A DNA stretch of 64,000 nt from UBA11606 sp965243715 (GCA_965243715.1 CBDEVU010000017.1:1178001-1242000), one strand, 5' to 3'. Counted from the stretch's first letter, positions 17,112 through 27,021 are shown. Translations and numbers: made by a program. Notes: a model not told the origin generated them from the letters alone.

Positions 17112-19235
17112 ATGAGTGACACGACAGCCGAGGTGGGAACCGGGCAAAGTGATGAGCGACTGGCGTACCGAGGGGTATTCCAGCGAGCACTCATCCGACC
17201 AGAGATTGGTGCTGCCATCGGCGCGATCTCTATCTGGACTTTCTTCTGGGCTGTATCTGTTCCTTTCGGTAAAGCCAGCGGCGCCTCGTCGATCCTTGAC
17301 GTAGCCGCTTCCCCGCTCGGCATCATGGCCGTGGCGGTGGCGTTTTTGATGATCGGTGGTGAGTTCGACCTTTCCTCTGGCGCCGCTACTGGTGCGCTGG
17401 GAATCGTCACTATCTTGCTCGTTCGCGATGTGGCAGGCGAGGTGGCCGGAGCCGGTCTCAGCTTGTGGTTTGCTCTTCCGATTTCGCTCGCCGTGGCGTT
17501 GGGATTGGGCTGGTGGAACGGGTTCCTCGTGAACCGCACTTCGCTGCCCAGTTTTATCGTCACGCTCGGTTCCTTTTTCGTGCTGAAAGGGGCCAAACTT
17601 GGTTTTTCCAAACTCATCGTCGATCAGATCCAGGTTGGCAAACTCGACGATCTCGAGATCTACGCCGCCGCCAACAACGTCAGCGATAAGGGGTATGGCT
17701 TCCTGAGCAAGGTGTTCGCCTACGATTGGCTGCGCACCGAACACGTTTGGGGGTCGCGCGACTGGGCCTATACGGCGGGGGTGGTAGTCGGTTTCGTCTT
17801 CATCGTGCTCGCCCTCCACGAGCTTCATTTCCGCCGTCGCCCGTTGCTGAACCCTCGCGGCCTAGTGGTGTCGTTCGGCGGGATCACGGCTGGCCTCCTC
17901 GGAATCTGGCAACTCCATGCCACCGATTCCACCGGCGCTAATGCCATGGCGGGAGCCCTGATCGGGCTAGGCATCCTGGGCGGCTTTAGCGGTTTCGCCA
18001 TGTGGCGGTACGTACGGGCGGCGGGGGCGACCCCGAACGGTTCCCTGGCTGACAGTGGAGCGCGGGCGCCGCTAATCTGGGGACTGGTCTCCTTTGGTCT
18101 GGCCTGGTTCGCGGCCCGCTGGTTCGACTCCCAAAACAGTGAAGATCTAAGCGATGCCTTCTCCTTGGGATCGGGTTCGATGCTCGTCATCGCGGTGCTC
18201 ACCGCGATTGCGGGAGCGGCCTGGACGGTGCGAGCCGAGATCGGAACCGGGATAGCGGCGGTCGACGCCTTGCTGGGCGAGGTCCGTACCAAGATCATTT
18301 CGGGCTTGATCGTGTGGTTCGGGGTGGCGATCGCCTTTCTCAACCTGGCGACCGAACAAGGAGCACGGGCGATCATCTTCATTGGTTTGGCGGGCGCGGC
18401 GGTTAGCAGCCTGCTGCTGGCCGCGACGCGTGGTCGGCGCCAAAGCGACCAACTGGGTTCTACGCTCTTGTTGTTGACGTCGTTCGCCGTCGCGGCGATG
18501 GCCTTCTTCATCCGTTCGGAATCGCAGACGCCGAAGTTCCGCGCCCAAGCGTTCACCGTAATGCTGGTGATCTCGGCCCTGATGGCGGTGTGGGCCCTAG
18601 CCACAACTAAGTTCGAGGTCCGTCGCTTCCCTGACGCGGCCGCCGACCGACTAGGCCGCAACCTCGGCCTGTTCGGTGCGGTTTTGGTGGTTGGCGGCCT
18701 AGTCTGCCGCTTGCTGTGGGTCACCCAAGTCGAACTCGACGCAGGGCTCACGCCGAGCAAGTTCAGCGTGCGAATCCTCTGGTTCTTGGCCTTTACCGCC
18801 GTTGCCACATGGGTCCTCGGGCGAACTCGGTTCGGAAGTTGGACCTTTGCCGTGGGCGGAAACAAAGAAGCCGCTCGCCAGGTCGGTGTTCCATCGGCGC
18901 GCACGAAGACGCAACTCTTCATGCTTGTCTCGTTCGCGGCTTGGCTGGTGGGCCTCCTGCTGGCCTTTCGCCTCAACACTATCCAGGCCTCTACCGGCGA
19001 CGGCGAAGAGTTCGAGTACATTATTGCCGCCGTGGTGGGCGGGACGGCCCTCACCGGCGGCTACGGCTCGACCCTCGGCGCGGGGATAGGAGCGCTCATC
19101 ATGGCCATGGCGTTCCAGGGCATTCCCTCGGCCCGCTGGAACTCCGACTGGCGGTTCGTTTTCGTCGGCAGCATCTTGTTACTAGCGGTGATTGCCAACA
19201 ACTTTATTCGCACTCGGGCGGAGTCGGCCCGATGA
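17112..19235 (+). CDS. Ribose/xylose-type ABC permease with large internal membrane insertion
   Basis: The N-terminal third (DVAASPLGIMAVAVAFLMIG, FVNRTSLPSFIVTLGSFFVLKG split by a Gly-rich turn) and the C-terminal fifth (VGGNKEAARQVGVP, VVGGTALTGGYGSTLGAGIG) are standard RbsC/XylH permease. Between about residues 200 and 560 lie many additional hydrophobic segments not normally present. The total of 707 residues compares with 320-430 for the family. No frameshift is visible. The insertion may be an added membrane bundle; its function is unknown. Confidence 0.85.
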   Translation: MSDTTAEVGTGQSDERLAYRGVFQRALIRPEIGAAIGAISIWTFFWAVSVPFGKASGASSILDVAASPLGIMAVAVAFLMIGGEFDLSSGAATGALGIVTILLVRDVAGEVAGAGLSLWFALPISLAVALGLGWWNGFLVNRTSLPSFIVTLGSFFVLKGAKLGFSKLIVDQIQVGKLDDLEIYAAANNVSDKGYGFLSKVFAYDWLRTEHVWGSRDWAYTAGVVVGFVFIVLALHELHFRRRPLLNPRGLVVSFGGITAGLLGIWQLHATDSTGANAMAGALIGLGILGGFSGFAMWRYVRAAGATPNGSLADSGARAPLIWGLVSFGLAWFAARWFDSQNSEDLSDAFSLGSGSMLVIAVLTAIAGAAWTVRAEIGTGIAAVDALLGEVRTKIISGLIVWFGVAIAFLNLATEQGARAIIFIGLAGAAVSSLLLAATRGRRQSDQLGSTLLLLTSFAVAAMAFFIRSESQTPKFRAQAFTVMLVISALMAVWALATTKFEVRRFPDAAADRLGRNLGLFGAVLVVGGLVCRLLWVTQVELDAGLTPSKFSVRILWFLAFTAVATWVLGRTRFGSWTFAVGGNKEAARQVGVPSARTKTQLFMLVSFAAWLVGLLLAFRLNTIQASTGDGEEFEYIIAAVVGGTALTGGYGSTLGAGIGALIMAMAFQGIPSARWNSDWRFVFVGSILLLAVIANNFIRTRAESAR

Positions 19236-19252
19236 TCGAAGGAGAGGCGAAG

Positions 19253-20038
19253 ATGGCTACCCCACTGCTCGAACTCCGAGATGTCTCGAAGTACTACGGC
19301 AACATCATTGCTCTGCAAGGTGTCACCACCGAGGTCCGCGCCGGGGAGGTGACCTGCGTCTTGGGCGACAACGGGGCCGGTAAATCGACGTTCATCAAGA
19401 TCCTCGCCGGGGTACATGAGTACTCCGAGGGTCAGTTCTTCTTGGAAGGCCAAGAAGTCAATTTCAAGAATCCCCGCGCTGCGTTGAACAGCGGCATTGC
19501 CGCCGTGTACCAGGACCTGGCGATGGTTCCGCTCATGTCGGTGTGGCGGAACTTCTTTTTAGGATCTGAGCCGACCAAAGGGCAGTGGCCGCTTGAGTGG
19601 ATCGACAAGTCGAAAGCGAAAACTATCGCGAGAGAAGAGATGGCCAAGATGGGCATCGATATTCGCGACACAGAACAGCCCGTCGGTACCCTTTCGGGGG
19701 GAGAACGCCAGTCGGTAGCGATTGCCCGGGCAGTGTACTTCGGGGCTAAGGTCCTGATCCTCGACGAACCAACCTCAGCCCTCGGTGTGAAGCAGTCCGG
19801 GGTGGTGTTGCGCTACATCGTGGAAGCGGCCAGGCGAGGCTTGGGCGTGATTTTCATTACCCACAACCCCAACCATGCGTACCCCGTCGGTGATCGTTTT
19901 TTGATCCTCAACCGTGGTCAGTCGATGGGGAACTTTGCCAAAGAAGAGATCACCCAGACTGAGCTCACGTCGCTAATGGCGGGCGGCGCCGAACTCGAAG
20001 CGCTTCAGCATGAGATTTCTGAGGCCCAATCGTTGTGA
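19253..20038 (+). CDS. Sugar ABC transporter ATPase (single domain)
   Basis: Walker A GDNGAGKST, Q-loop YQDL, signature LSGGERQSVAIARA, Walker B VLILDEPTSAL and switch His (FITHN) are all present. At 261 residues it is a single nucleotide-binding domain, half the size of RbsA, as in many actinobacterial and FrcA-type systems. The start ATG 19253 has GGAGAGG upstream. Its stop is followed 56 bases later by the kinase gene. It powers the permease at 17112. Confidence 0.92.
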   Translation: MATPLLELRDVSKYYGNIIALQGVTTEVRAGEVTCVLGDNGAGKSTFIKILAGVHEYSEGQFFLEGQEVNFKNPRAALNSGIAAVYQDLAMVPLMSVWRNFFLGSEPTKGQWPLEWIDKSKAKTIAREEMAKMGIDIRDTEQPVGTLSGGERQSVAIARAVYFGAKVLILDEPTSALGVKQSGVVLRYIVEAARRGLGVIFITHNPNHAYPVGDRFLILNRGQSMGNFAKEEITQTELTSLMAGGAELEALQHEISEAQSL

Positions 20039-20094
20039 GACGCAGCAGCAAAATCCCCCACCCCACTCCCGTTCTCGGCGGGGCTGATTAGACG

Positions 20095-21048
20095 ATGTCG
20101 TCGCTCGATCTGCTCTCCATCGGACGGGTAAGCGTCGATCTCTACGCCGAGCAAACGGGCGCAACGATGAACGACGTCACTAGCTTCGCCAAGTCAGTGG
20201 GCGGCACCGCTACCAACGTCGCGGTGGCCACCGCGCGCTACGGGCATCGGGTTGCCCTCGCGACCCGCGTGGGCGACGATTCGTTCGGTCGCTACATCAG
20301 CCACGCACTCGTTCATACCTTTGGCGTAGATACACAGTTCGTCACGACCCATCCGACGCTTAAGACACCGTTAGCCTTCGCCACCCTCGATCCGCCCGAG
20401 GATCCGACCCTGCTGTTTTATCGCGAGCCCGCGGCGCCGGACATGGAGATTGAGGTAAGCCCCGCGCTGACGACAGCGGTGGAGAGGGCAAGGATCTTCT
20501 GGGTGCCCGCGAGTCGTTTCGCCTTTGCCATCAGCCGGGCCACGGTTACTACCTTGTTGGAGCGTCGCGGTCGCCGGTCGCCCACCGTCCTTGACCTCGA
20601 CTGGCGGGCCACGTTCTGGTCGTCGCCGGCCGAAGCGACCGAGCAAATATCGCCGATTCTCGATCATGTCACGATCGCTATCGGTAACCGTGAGGAGTGC
20701 GAGGTGGCGGTGGGGACGAGCGATCCCGATGTTGCCGCCGACCGCTTGTTAGAACGCGGCCTCGAAGCGGCGATCATCAAGTTGGGCGGCGACGGTGTTA
20801 TGGTTGCGACCGGCGACCAACGCCAACGACTAGCGCCCTACTGTGTGCCGGTGGTTTGCGGGCTCGGGGCCGGTGATGCGTTCGGCGGGGCGTTCTGTCA
20901 CGGACTCCTCGAAGGTTGGCCCCTCGGCGACGTTGTCCGCTACGCCAACGCTGCCGGTGCGATTGTGGCCGGTCGGAGGATGTGTGCCGATGCCATGCCC
21001 ACCACAGCGGAGGTGGATGAGTTTCTCCAGGAGCGTGATCCACGATGA
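20095..21048 (+). CDS. iolC: PfkB-family kinase, likely 5-dehydro-2-deoxygluconokinase
   Basis: The N-terminal motif SVGGTATNVAVATARYG and the C-terminal GLGAGDAFGGAFCHGLLEG (anion hole and catalytic Asp) define a ribokinase-like enzyme of 317 residues. DLDWRATFW in the middle resembles IolC. With iolB directly overlapping downstream (ATGA), phosphorylation of 5-dehydro-2-deoxygluconate in inositol breakdown is the likely role. Confidence 0.85.
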   Translation: MSSLDLLSIGRVSVDLYAEQTGATMNDVTSFAKSVGGTATNVAVATARYGHRVALATRVGDDSFGRYISHALVHTFGVDTQFVTTHPTLKTPLAFATLDPPEDPTLLFYREPAAPDMEIEVSPALTTAVERARIFWVPASRFAFAISRATVTTLLERRGRRSPTVLDLDWRATFWSSPAEATEQISPILDHVTIAIGNREECEVAVGTSDPDVAADRLLERGLEAAIIKLGGDGVMVATGDQRQRLAPYCVPVVCGLGAGDAFGGAFCHGLLEGWPLGDVVRYANAAGAIVAGRRMCADAMPTTAEVDEFLQERDPR

Positions 21049-21941
21049 ATGATCTCCATCTCGCCAAACCGACCCTAGCCGACGGCCACGATCCGGTTCA
21101 TCTCACAGCGGAGCAAGCGGGTTGGGCCCATACCGGTCTGCGGGTGCTCGACTTCGCCGTTGACTCGACGCGGGTAATCGAGACCGCTGGCGACGAGATG
21201 ATCGTGCTCCCGCTCAGCGCCACCGAGGTGCGAATCACGGTTGGCGACGAGTCTTTTTGCCTCGATGGCCGATCCTCCGTGTTTTCCCGGGTTACCGACT
21301 TTCTCTATGTGGGGCGTGATTCGACCCTGACCATCGAGGTCGACGGAGGAGGGGAACTGGCCTTGGCCACTTCGCGTTGCGACGTTGCCCTGCCGCCCAA
21401 GTACGGCTCGACCGACGGCATCGAGGTTGAAGTTCGGGGGGCGGGTCCGGCCACGCGTCAAGTCACCAATTTCGCCAGTCCCCTCACTTGGGACCACGCC
21501 GACAAGATCATGTGTGTTGAGTTGCTCACCCCGGACGGCAACTGGTCATCGTATCCGCCGCACAAGCACGACGATTCGCCCGAGTGCGAGGTGAACAACG
21601 AAGAGATCTATTACTTCCGCATCGGGAAGGCGGGGACGACCCAATACGCCGCTCACGGCTTCGGGATGCACCGCACCTATACCGGCGATGGCGTTATTGA
21701 TGCGACCGTGGCGGTGGGTGATGGCGATGTGTTCCTAGTGCCGCGGGGTTATCACGGTCCGTGCATCGCGGCGCCTGGTTACCCCATGTATTACCTCAAC
21801 GTTTTGGCCGGTCCGGGCGGCGAACGGTCGATGGCGTTTTGCGACGACCCTGCTCACCACTGGGTCCGCGACGAGTGGGTTGGCATGGCCCTCGACCCGC
21901 GCTGTCCCATGGTGACCGCCCAAGGAGTGGTCGATGGCTGA
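21045..21941 (+). CDS. iolB: 5-deoxy-glucuronate isomerase
   Basis: The protein of 298 residues has the IolB cupin pattern: YPPHKHDDSPECEVNNEEIYYFRI, followed by the second metal motif region GDVFLVPRGYHGP and AAPGYPMYYLNVLAG (each under 20 bases apart in motif order). It interconverts 5-deoxyglucuronate and 5-dehydro-2-deoxygluconate, the substrate of the upstream kinase. Its ATG overlaps the kinase stop, and its own end overlaps the next gene by eight bases. Confidence 0.9.
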   Translation: MNDLHLAKPTLADGHDPVHLTAEQAGWAHTGLRVLDFAVDSTRVIETAGDEMIVLPLSATEVRITVGDESFCLDGRSSVFSRVTDFLYVGRDSTLTIEVDGGGELALATSRCDVALPPKYGSTDGIEVEVRGAGPATRQVTNFASPLTWDHADKIMCVELLTPDGNWSSYPPHKHDDSPECEVNNEEIYYFRIGKAGTTQYAAHGFGMHRTYTGDGVIDATVAVGDGDVFLVPRGYHGPCIAAPGYPMYYLNVLAGPGGERSMAFCDDPAHHWVRDEWVGMALDPRCPMVTAQGVVDG

Positions 21942-22857
21942 ACGGATCTACATCGACCGGTCGCTGCCGGCGGACTGCGCGGAACTCTTCGGTGATGAGT
22001 GGGACGTCGTGGGTCCCGACCGTGCCGAATTACCGACCTGCCGAGCGGCCATTGCGGGAGCGTCGCGGTGGCCCGCGGAACGAATAGCTGCGGGGGCGGC
22101 GCTCCAGGTCATCTCTCGTTCCGGCATTGGATTCGACACAGTCGATCTCGAGGCCGCGGTGGCGCAAGGGGTAGTGGTGTGCAATACGCCCGACGCGCCG
22201 TCGATCTCCACCGCCGAACACACGCTCAGCCTTTTGTTGGCGGCCACCAAGTTCACGGCCAATAACGTGGCCCGCCTGCGCGCTGGCCGCCAAGACTTCT
22301 ACGCCGCTAACGAAGGCATCGAACTTTCGGGGGAGACGTTGGGCGTGGTCGGTTACGGCCGCATAGGGAGCCGAGTGGCTCGAATGGGTGCAGCGCTCGA
22401 CATGCGGGTGCTGGTTTGCGACCCGTATGTGGATGTCGCCGACTATGAACAGGTCGATATGACCACGATCCTCACCCAGAGTCGGGTTATCACGCTGCAT
22501 ACCCCGCTCACCGATGAGACCCGTCACCTGCTCGACGCGGCGGCGTTCGCGGCCATGTCCGATGGTGTTGTCATCGTCAACGCGGCCCGCGGCGGCGTGA
22601 TCGACACGCCAGCCCTAATCGATGCCCTCGACTCGGGCAGGGTTTACGCCGCGGGCCTTGATGTCACCGCGCCGGAGCCACTCGACTCCGACCACCCCTT
22701 ACTCAACCGGGACAACGTGGTGGTGACCCCGCACATTGCTTCGGCTACCGACAAGGGTCGCCAGCGGATGTACCGCGGCGCGATCGACAACGCCCGCCTG
22801 GTTCTAGCCGGAGAACGACCCGTCAACGTGGTGAACCCGGGCGTCTACAACCCGTGA
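21934..22857 (+). CDS. D-2-hydroxyacid dehydrogenase family protein
   Basis: The NAD-binding motif GVVGYGRIGSRVARMG, the catalytic Arg region NAARGGVIDTPAL and the His region VVVTPHIASAT identify a D-isomer-specific 2-hydroxyacid dehydrogenase of 307 residues. It starts inside the end of iolB and its stop overlaps the GTG of the next oxidoreductase. It is not part of the textbook inositol pathway and may reduce or oxidise an accessory intermediate. Confidence 0.88.
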   Translation: MAERIYIDRSLPADCAELFGDEWDVVGPDRAELPTCRAAIAGASRWPAERIAAGAALQVISRSGIGFDTVDLEAAVAQGVVVCNTPDAPSISTAEHTLSLLLAATKFTANNVARLRAGRQDFYAANEGIELSGETLGVVGYGRIGSRVARMGAALDMRVLVCDPYVDVADYEQVDMTTILTQSRVITLHTPLTDETRHLLDAAAFAAMSDGVVIVNAARGGVIDTPALIDALDSGRVYAAGLDVTAPEPLDSDHPLLNRDNVVVTPHIASATDKGRQRMYRGAIDNARLVLAGERPVNVVNPGVYNP

Positions 22858-24035
22858 CTACCCGCCCGAGGATACGAATTGGCGTGGTCGGATTCGGCTG
22901 GATGGGCCAAGCCCATGCCCGGTCCTACCAGCGGATTCCCACCCTTTTCCCAGAGCGAACCTATGACCCGGAATTAGTCATGGTCAGCGACAACGAAGCG
23001 TCCCGAGTCGATCAAGCAGTTACTGACTTCGGTTTTCGCCACGGCGCGGTGGACTGGAGGGAACTGGTGGAGCGCGACGACATCGATGTCGTCTGTATCT
23101 GCGCGCCCAACATGTTGCACGAACCCATCGCGGTCGCCGCCGCGCAAGCGGGCAAGCATGTTTTTTGTGAGAAGCCGGTGGGGGGAACGCCAGCCCAAAC
23201 CGTTCGCATCGAAGCGGCAACCCGCGCCGCGGGAGTCATCACTGGGGTGGGCTACAACTACCGCTGGGCGCCACTCGTTCAGTATGCGAAGCAATTGATC
23301 GAAGCTGGAAAGTTGGGCGAGATCACCAATTACTGCGGCCGGTTTTTTTCCATGTACGGGGCTGACCCTAGGGGCCTGTTGACTTGGCGTTTCATGCTTG
23401 ACGAGGCGGGTCACGGCGTTTCGAGCGACATCTTGAGCCACTCGATTGATTTGGCACACATGCTGGTCGGTCGCATTGATCGGGTTGTGGGCACCGGCCA
23501 TATTTTCATTCCCGAGCGACCATTGCCCACCCCCGGTGGCACCCATTATGACCGCGGCCAACCCGGCGACCCAACCGGGGCGGTGGAGAACGAAGACTAC
23601 TTCGGCGCCATGGTGGTGTTCGAGAACGGGGCGCGCGGGGTGTTCGAATCGAGCCGTTCAATCATGGGCCCTGAGAGCCAATGCGCCCTAGAGGTGTACG
23701 GCACCTTGGGTTCGTTGAAGTGGAACCTCGAAACGATGAACGAACTGCAACTCTTCCTCGCCAGCGACCAAGCCCGCGGTTACACCACCGTGTACGCAGG
23801 CGACCGCTATCCGTACCACGGCCACTTCGTCCCCGGTGATGCCAACTCGATCGGCTACGAGGATCTCAAGGTCATCGAGGATTACGAGTTCTTGTCGTCG
23901 GTCGCGGCCGGTCGGCCCCACCAACCGGGCCTCGCCGCGGCTATCGATTACGTCAGCGTGCAAGACGCCTTGCTCCGTTCCTGGGCGAACGAGAAGTGGG
24001 AGACCGTCGAGCCCCTAGTTCCCGAGGACGCATGA
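22854..24035 (+). CDS. Gfo/Idh/MocA-family oxidoreductase
   Basis: A GTG start gives IRIGVVGFGWMGQAHARSYQ, a Rossmann fold. CEKPVGG (catalytic Lys) and GVGYNYRWAPLVQYAK follow, then a C-terminal substrate domain with HSIDLAHMLVG. At 393 residues it fits inositol or scyllo-inositol dehydrogenase relatives. It is the second of three such genes in the locus (12797, 22854, 25908), suggesting several stereoisomers are handled. It is coupled by overlaps on both sides. Confidence 0.9.
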   Translation: MTTRPRIRIGVVGFGWMGQAHARSYQRIPTLFPERTYDPELVMVSDNEASRVDQAVTDFGFRHGAVDWRELVERDDIDVVCICAPNMLHEPIAVAAAQAGKHVFCEKPVGGTPAQTVRIEAATRAAGVITGVGYNYRWAPLVQYAKQLIEAGKLGEITNYCGRFFSMYGADPRGLLTWRFMLDEAGHGVSSDILSHSIDLAHMLVGRIDRVVGTGHIFIPERPLPTPGGTHYDRGQPGDPTGAVENEDYFGAMVVFENGARGVFESSRSIMGPESQCALEVYGTLGSLKWNLETMNELQLFLASDQARGYTTVYAGDRYPYHGHFVPGDANSIGYEDLKVIEDYEFLSSVAAGRPHQPGLAAAIDYVSVQDALLRSWANEKWETVEPLVPEDA

Positions 24036-25885
24036 TGGAAACCATCCGCCTTACTGCGGCCGAAGCGATCATCCGGTATCTGATCGCCCAACGAACGGTG
24101 ATCGACGGGGCCGCCGCTCCGCTATTTCCGGGGGTGTACGCCATTTTTGGCCACGGGAACGTCACCTGCTTGGGCCACGCGCTGGAGCAGCACCAAGACG
24201 AACTCCCGACCTGGCGGGGTCAAAACGAACAGGGAATGGCGCTGGCCGCCGTCGCTTACACCAAGGCCATGCGCCGCCGTCAGATAATGGTGGCCACCTC
24301 TTCGGTGGGGCCGGGGGCTACGAACATGGTCACCGCGGCGGGAGTTGCTCACGCCAACCGCTTGCCCCTTTTGCTGATCGCGGGCGATACGTTCGCTGGT
24401 CGTCGGGCTGATCCTGTGCTTCAACAGGTGGAGCATTTCGCTGAGCCGTCAACCACCGTGAACGATGCCTTCCGGGCGGTCAGTCGCTATTGGGACCGCC
24501 TCACCAAGCCCGAACAGGTCGTGACCTCGCTGCCCGCCGCGGTCCAAACGATGCTCGACCCGGCAACTTGTGGCCCTGCCTTCATTGGACTGCCGCAAGA
24601 TGTTGGCGCCGAAGGGTGCGACTTCCCGGTGCGGTTCTTCGATCTAACGGTTCACGAGATCGCCCGGCCGCGGGCCGATCGAGGCCAACTGAGCGCGGCA
24701 ACGGCGGCGATTACCCAGGCAACCAAGCCGCTGCTTATCGCAGGAGGTGGCGTCCACTATTCCGGAGCCGAAGAGCGGTTGGCCGCCTTCGCGGCGACCC
24801 ACAACATCCCGGTAGTTGAGACGGTTGCCGGGAAAGCGTCTCTTCTGGCCACCAATCGGCTTTACGCGGGGCCGATTGGGGTTACCGGCTGTTCGGCGGC
24901 CAACGCCTTGGCGGGCGACGCGGATGTCGTCATCGCGGTTGGTACTCGCCTCGGCGATTTCACTACCGGTTCCGGCACGGTCTTCAAGAACGAATCGGTT
25001 CGCATAGTGGGGGTGAACGTGGCCCGGTTCGACGCGACTAAACACCGTGCCCTAGCTGTCACCGGCGACGCCCGGGAATCGTTGAACGAACTTTCCGGGC
25101 TACTTGGCGGCTATCGGGCGAGCGACGCCTGGACCGATAACGCTTCGGCCGAGACGGCACAGTACAACGCCTACATCGACAAGATAGCGGCTCTCGATTC
25201 TGGCCCAGGCGACCGGCCGACGTACGCCCAGGTGGTCGGGGCCGTTGATCGCCTAGCTGGCCCCGAAGACGTTGCACTTACCGCGGCGGGTGGCTTGCCC
25301 GGTGAACTGAACAACGGTTGGCGACAAAAAGCCCTCAACAGCTTCGACTGCGAATACGGCTTTTCTTGTATGGGGTATGAGATCTCCGGAGGTTGGGGGG
25401 CGGCCATGGCGCGGCCGGACAAGGATGTCACCGTCTTCGTCGGTGACGGTTCGTATCTGATGATGAACAGCGATCTTTACAGTTCTGTTCTCTCCGGCCA
25501 CAAGCTGATCGTGATTGTCTGCGATAACGGCGGATTCGCGGTCATCAACCGGCTCCAGGTCAACCAGGGTGGGGCACCGTTCAACAACTTTATTGCCGAC
25601 TCCAAGGTCGTCGAAAAGGGGCGGGTTGACTTCGCTGCCCACGCCAGGTCAATGGGCTGTCACGCCGAAACGGTCACGACGATCGCCGAACTCGAAGCGG
25701 CCTGGAAACGGGCCAAAGCCAACGACCGCACCACGGTTATCGCCCTTCAGACTCACCCTAATTCTTGGACGGAGGGTGGGGCCTGGTGGGAGGTCGGGGT
25801 GCCGGAGGTTTCCGCCGCCGAGTCAGTTCGCGATGCGCGGGCCGAACTCGACGAGGGCAAAGCCGACCAGAGAGCGGGCTGGTAA
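24032..25885 (+). CDS. iolD: TPP-dependent 3D-(3,5/4)-trihydroxycyclohexane-1,2-dione hydrolase
   Basis: The protein of 617 residues has a TPP-enzyme layout. The N-terminal domain contains the Glu near FGHGNVTCLGHALEQ and the segment QNEQGMALAAVAYTKA. The central domain contains GPIGVTGCSAANALAG. The C-terminal TPP-binding motif is GDGSYLMMNSDLYSS. It hydrolyses the ring dione to 5-deoxyglucuronate, feeding IolB. The start ATG 24032 overlaps the previous stop; the longer frame to 23996 is not needed. Confidence 0.9.
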   Translation: MMETIRLTAAEAIIRYLIAQRTVIDGAAAPLFPGVYAIFGHGNVTCLGHALEQHQDELPTWRGQNEQGMALAAVAYTKAMRRRQIMVATSSVGPGATNMVTAAGVAHANRLPLLLIAGDTFAGRRADPVLQQVEHFAEPSTTVNDAFRAVSRYWDRLTKPEQVVTSLPAAVQTMLDPATCGPAFIGLPQDVGAEGCDFPVRFFDLTVHEIARPRADRGQLSAATAAITQATKPLLIAGGGVHYSGAEERLAAFAATHNIPVVETVAGKASLLATNRLYAGPIGVTGCSAANALAGDADVVIAVGTRLGDFTTGSGTVFKNESVRIVGVNVARFDATKHRALAVTGDARESLNELSGLLGGYRASDAWTDNASAETAQYNAYIDKIAALDSGPGDRPTYAQVVGAVDRLAGPEDVALTAAGGLPGELNNGWRQKALNSFDCEYGFSCMGYEISGGWGAAMARPDKDVTVFVGDGSYLMMNSDLYSSVLSGHKLIVIVCDNGGFAVINRLQVNQGGAPFNNFIADSKVVEKGRVDFAAHARSMGCHAETVTTIAELEAAWKRAKANDRTTVIALQTHPNSWTEGGAWWEVGVPEVSAAESVRDARAELDEGKADQRAGW

Positions 25886-25907
25886 TGTCTCCGTCACGGG
25901 CTGGTGC

Positions 25908-26906
25908 ATGATGGTTCGGGTTGTTATTTTGGGGGTCGGCCGGATTGGTGCCATGCACGCCGAGTACCTTCACCGAAGAGTGCCCGGAGCCGAACTAGCT
26001 GGCGTGTTTGACGTGCATCGGCCCGCCGCTGAGGCGGTGGGGGCCGACCTCGGGGTCCCAGTAGCGGCTTGCCTGGAAGAGGCCTTGGCGCTCGATGCGG
26101 ACGCGGTTGCTATCTGTACCTCAACCGACACTCACGTCGACATCATGGTTGCTGCGGCGCAGGCGGGGCGAGCCATCTTCTGCGAGAAGCCGATCTCTTT
26201 GAACGGAGCCGAAGTGGATCGGGGCTTAGCCGCTGTGGCGAAAGCCGGCGTGGCCTTGCAGGTCGGCTTTAACCGCCGTTTTGATCCGAGCCACAAGGCG
26301 GTCGCTGATGCGGTTCGCCAGGGCGCGATCGGTGATATCGCGGTGTGTAACATCACCAGTCGGGATCCGAGTCCGCCTCCTATCGAATACATCAGGGTTT
26401 CCGGTGGGCTCTTCAACGACATGACGATCCACGACTTCGATATGGCTCGCTATGTCACCGGCAGCGAGGTGGTGTCGGTTTTCGCAGTTGGTGCAGTACG
26501 GGTTGACTCAGCGATTGGCGAGGCGGGCGACATCGACACCGCGGTTGTCGTCCTCACCCACGAAAACGGGGCGATTACCACGATCAACAACTCGCGCCGG
26601 GCGGTTTACGGCTATGACCAGAGGGTGGAGGCGTTCGGGGATAAGGGCATGCTCCAGTCCGACAATTTTCACGACTTCAACGGCCGACTCGCCAACCAAG
26701 GGGGTTTCTGGCAACCGCCGCTGCAGAATTTCTTTCTCGAGCGCTACACCACTAGCTACCTCAATCAGTGGGCCGCGTTCGTCGATGTGGTAGCCAACGG
26801 CGCACCGACCCCAGTCTCGGGCCAAGATGGTCGGGCCCCACTAGTGATTGGCCTCGCCGCTAAGCAAAGCCTTGACGAGGGTCGTCTCGTCCGTATCCAT
26901 TGGTAG
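25908..26906 (+). CDS. iolG: Inositol 2-dehydrogenase-like oxidoreductase
   Basis: VVILGVGRIGAMHAEYL at the start, CEKPISLNGAEVD with the catalytic Lys, GFNRRFDPSH, and the HDFDMAR motif in the substrate domain match IolG-type dehydrogenases. The protein has about 332 residues. The start lies 22 bases after iolD. It would oxidise myo-inositol to inosose, the first step of the pathway whose later enzymes lie upstream. No iolA or iolJ is present here. Confidence 0.88.
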   Translation: MMVRVVILGVGRIGAMHAEYLHRRVPGAELAGVFDVHRPAAEAVGADLGVPVAACLEEALALDADAVAICTSTDTHVDIMVAAAQAGRAIFCEKPISLNGAEVDRGLAAVAKAGVALQVGFNRRFDPSHKAVADAVRQGAIGDIAVCNITSRDPSPPPIEYIRVSGGLFNDMTIHDFDMARYVTGSEVVSVFAVGAVRVDSAIGEAGDIDTAVVVLTHENGAITTINNSRRAVYGYDQRVEAFGDKGMLQSDNFHDFNGRLANQGGFWQPPLQNFFLERYTTSYLNQWAAFVDVVANGAPTPVSGQDGRAPLVIGLAAKQSLDEGRLVRIHW

Positions 26907-27021
26907 CCACCACGGTTTCGGCTTATATCGGGTTCGTCGGGCTCGCAAACCGCTGAGGCAGGCTCGTAGGCCTCGGAAAAGGCAAGGTGCAAAGAGACAG
27001 AAAGCACTGTCGATTCGCTCC

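Noticed and set aside
17825..19054. A 409-residue minus-strand frame inside the large permease gene
   Set aside because: The opposite strand has continuous transmembrane segments and family motifs; the antisense frame is Arg/Pro/Thr-rich and has no RBS.
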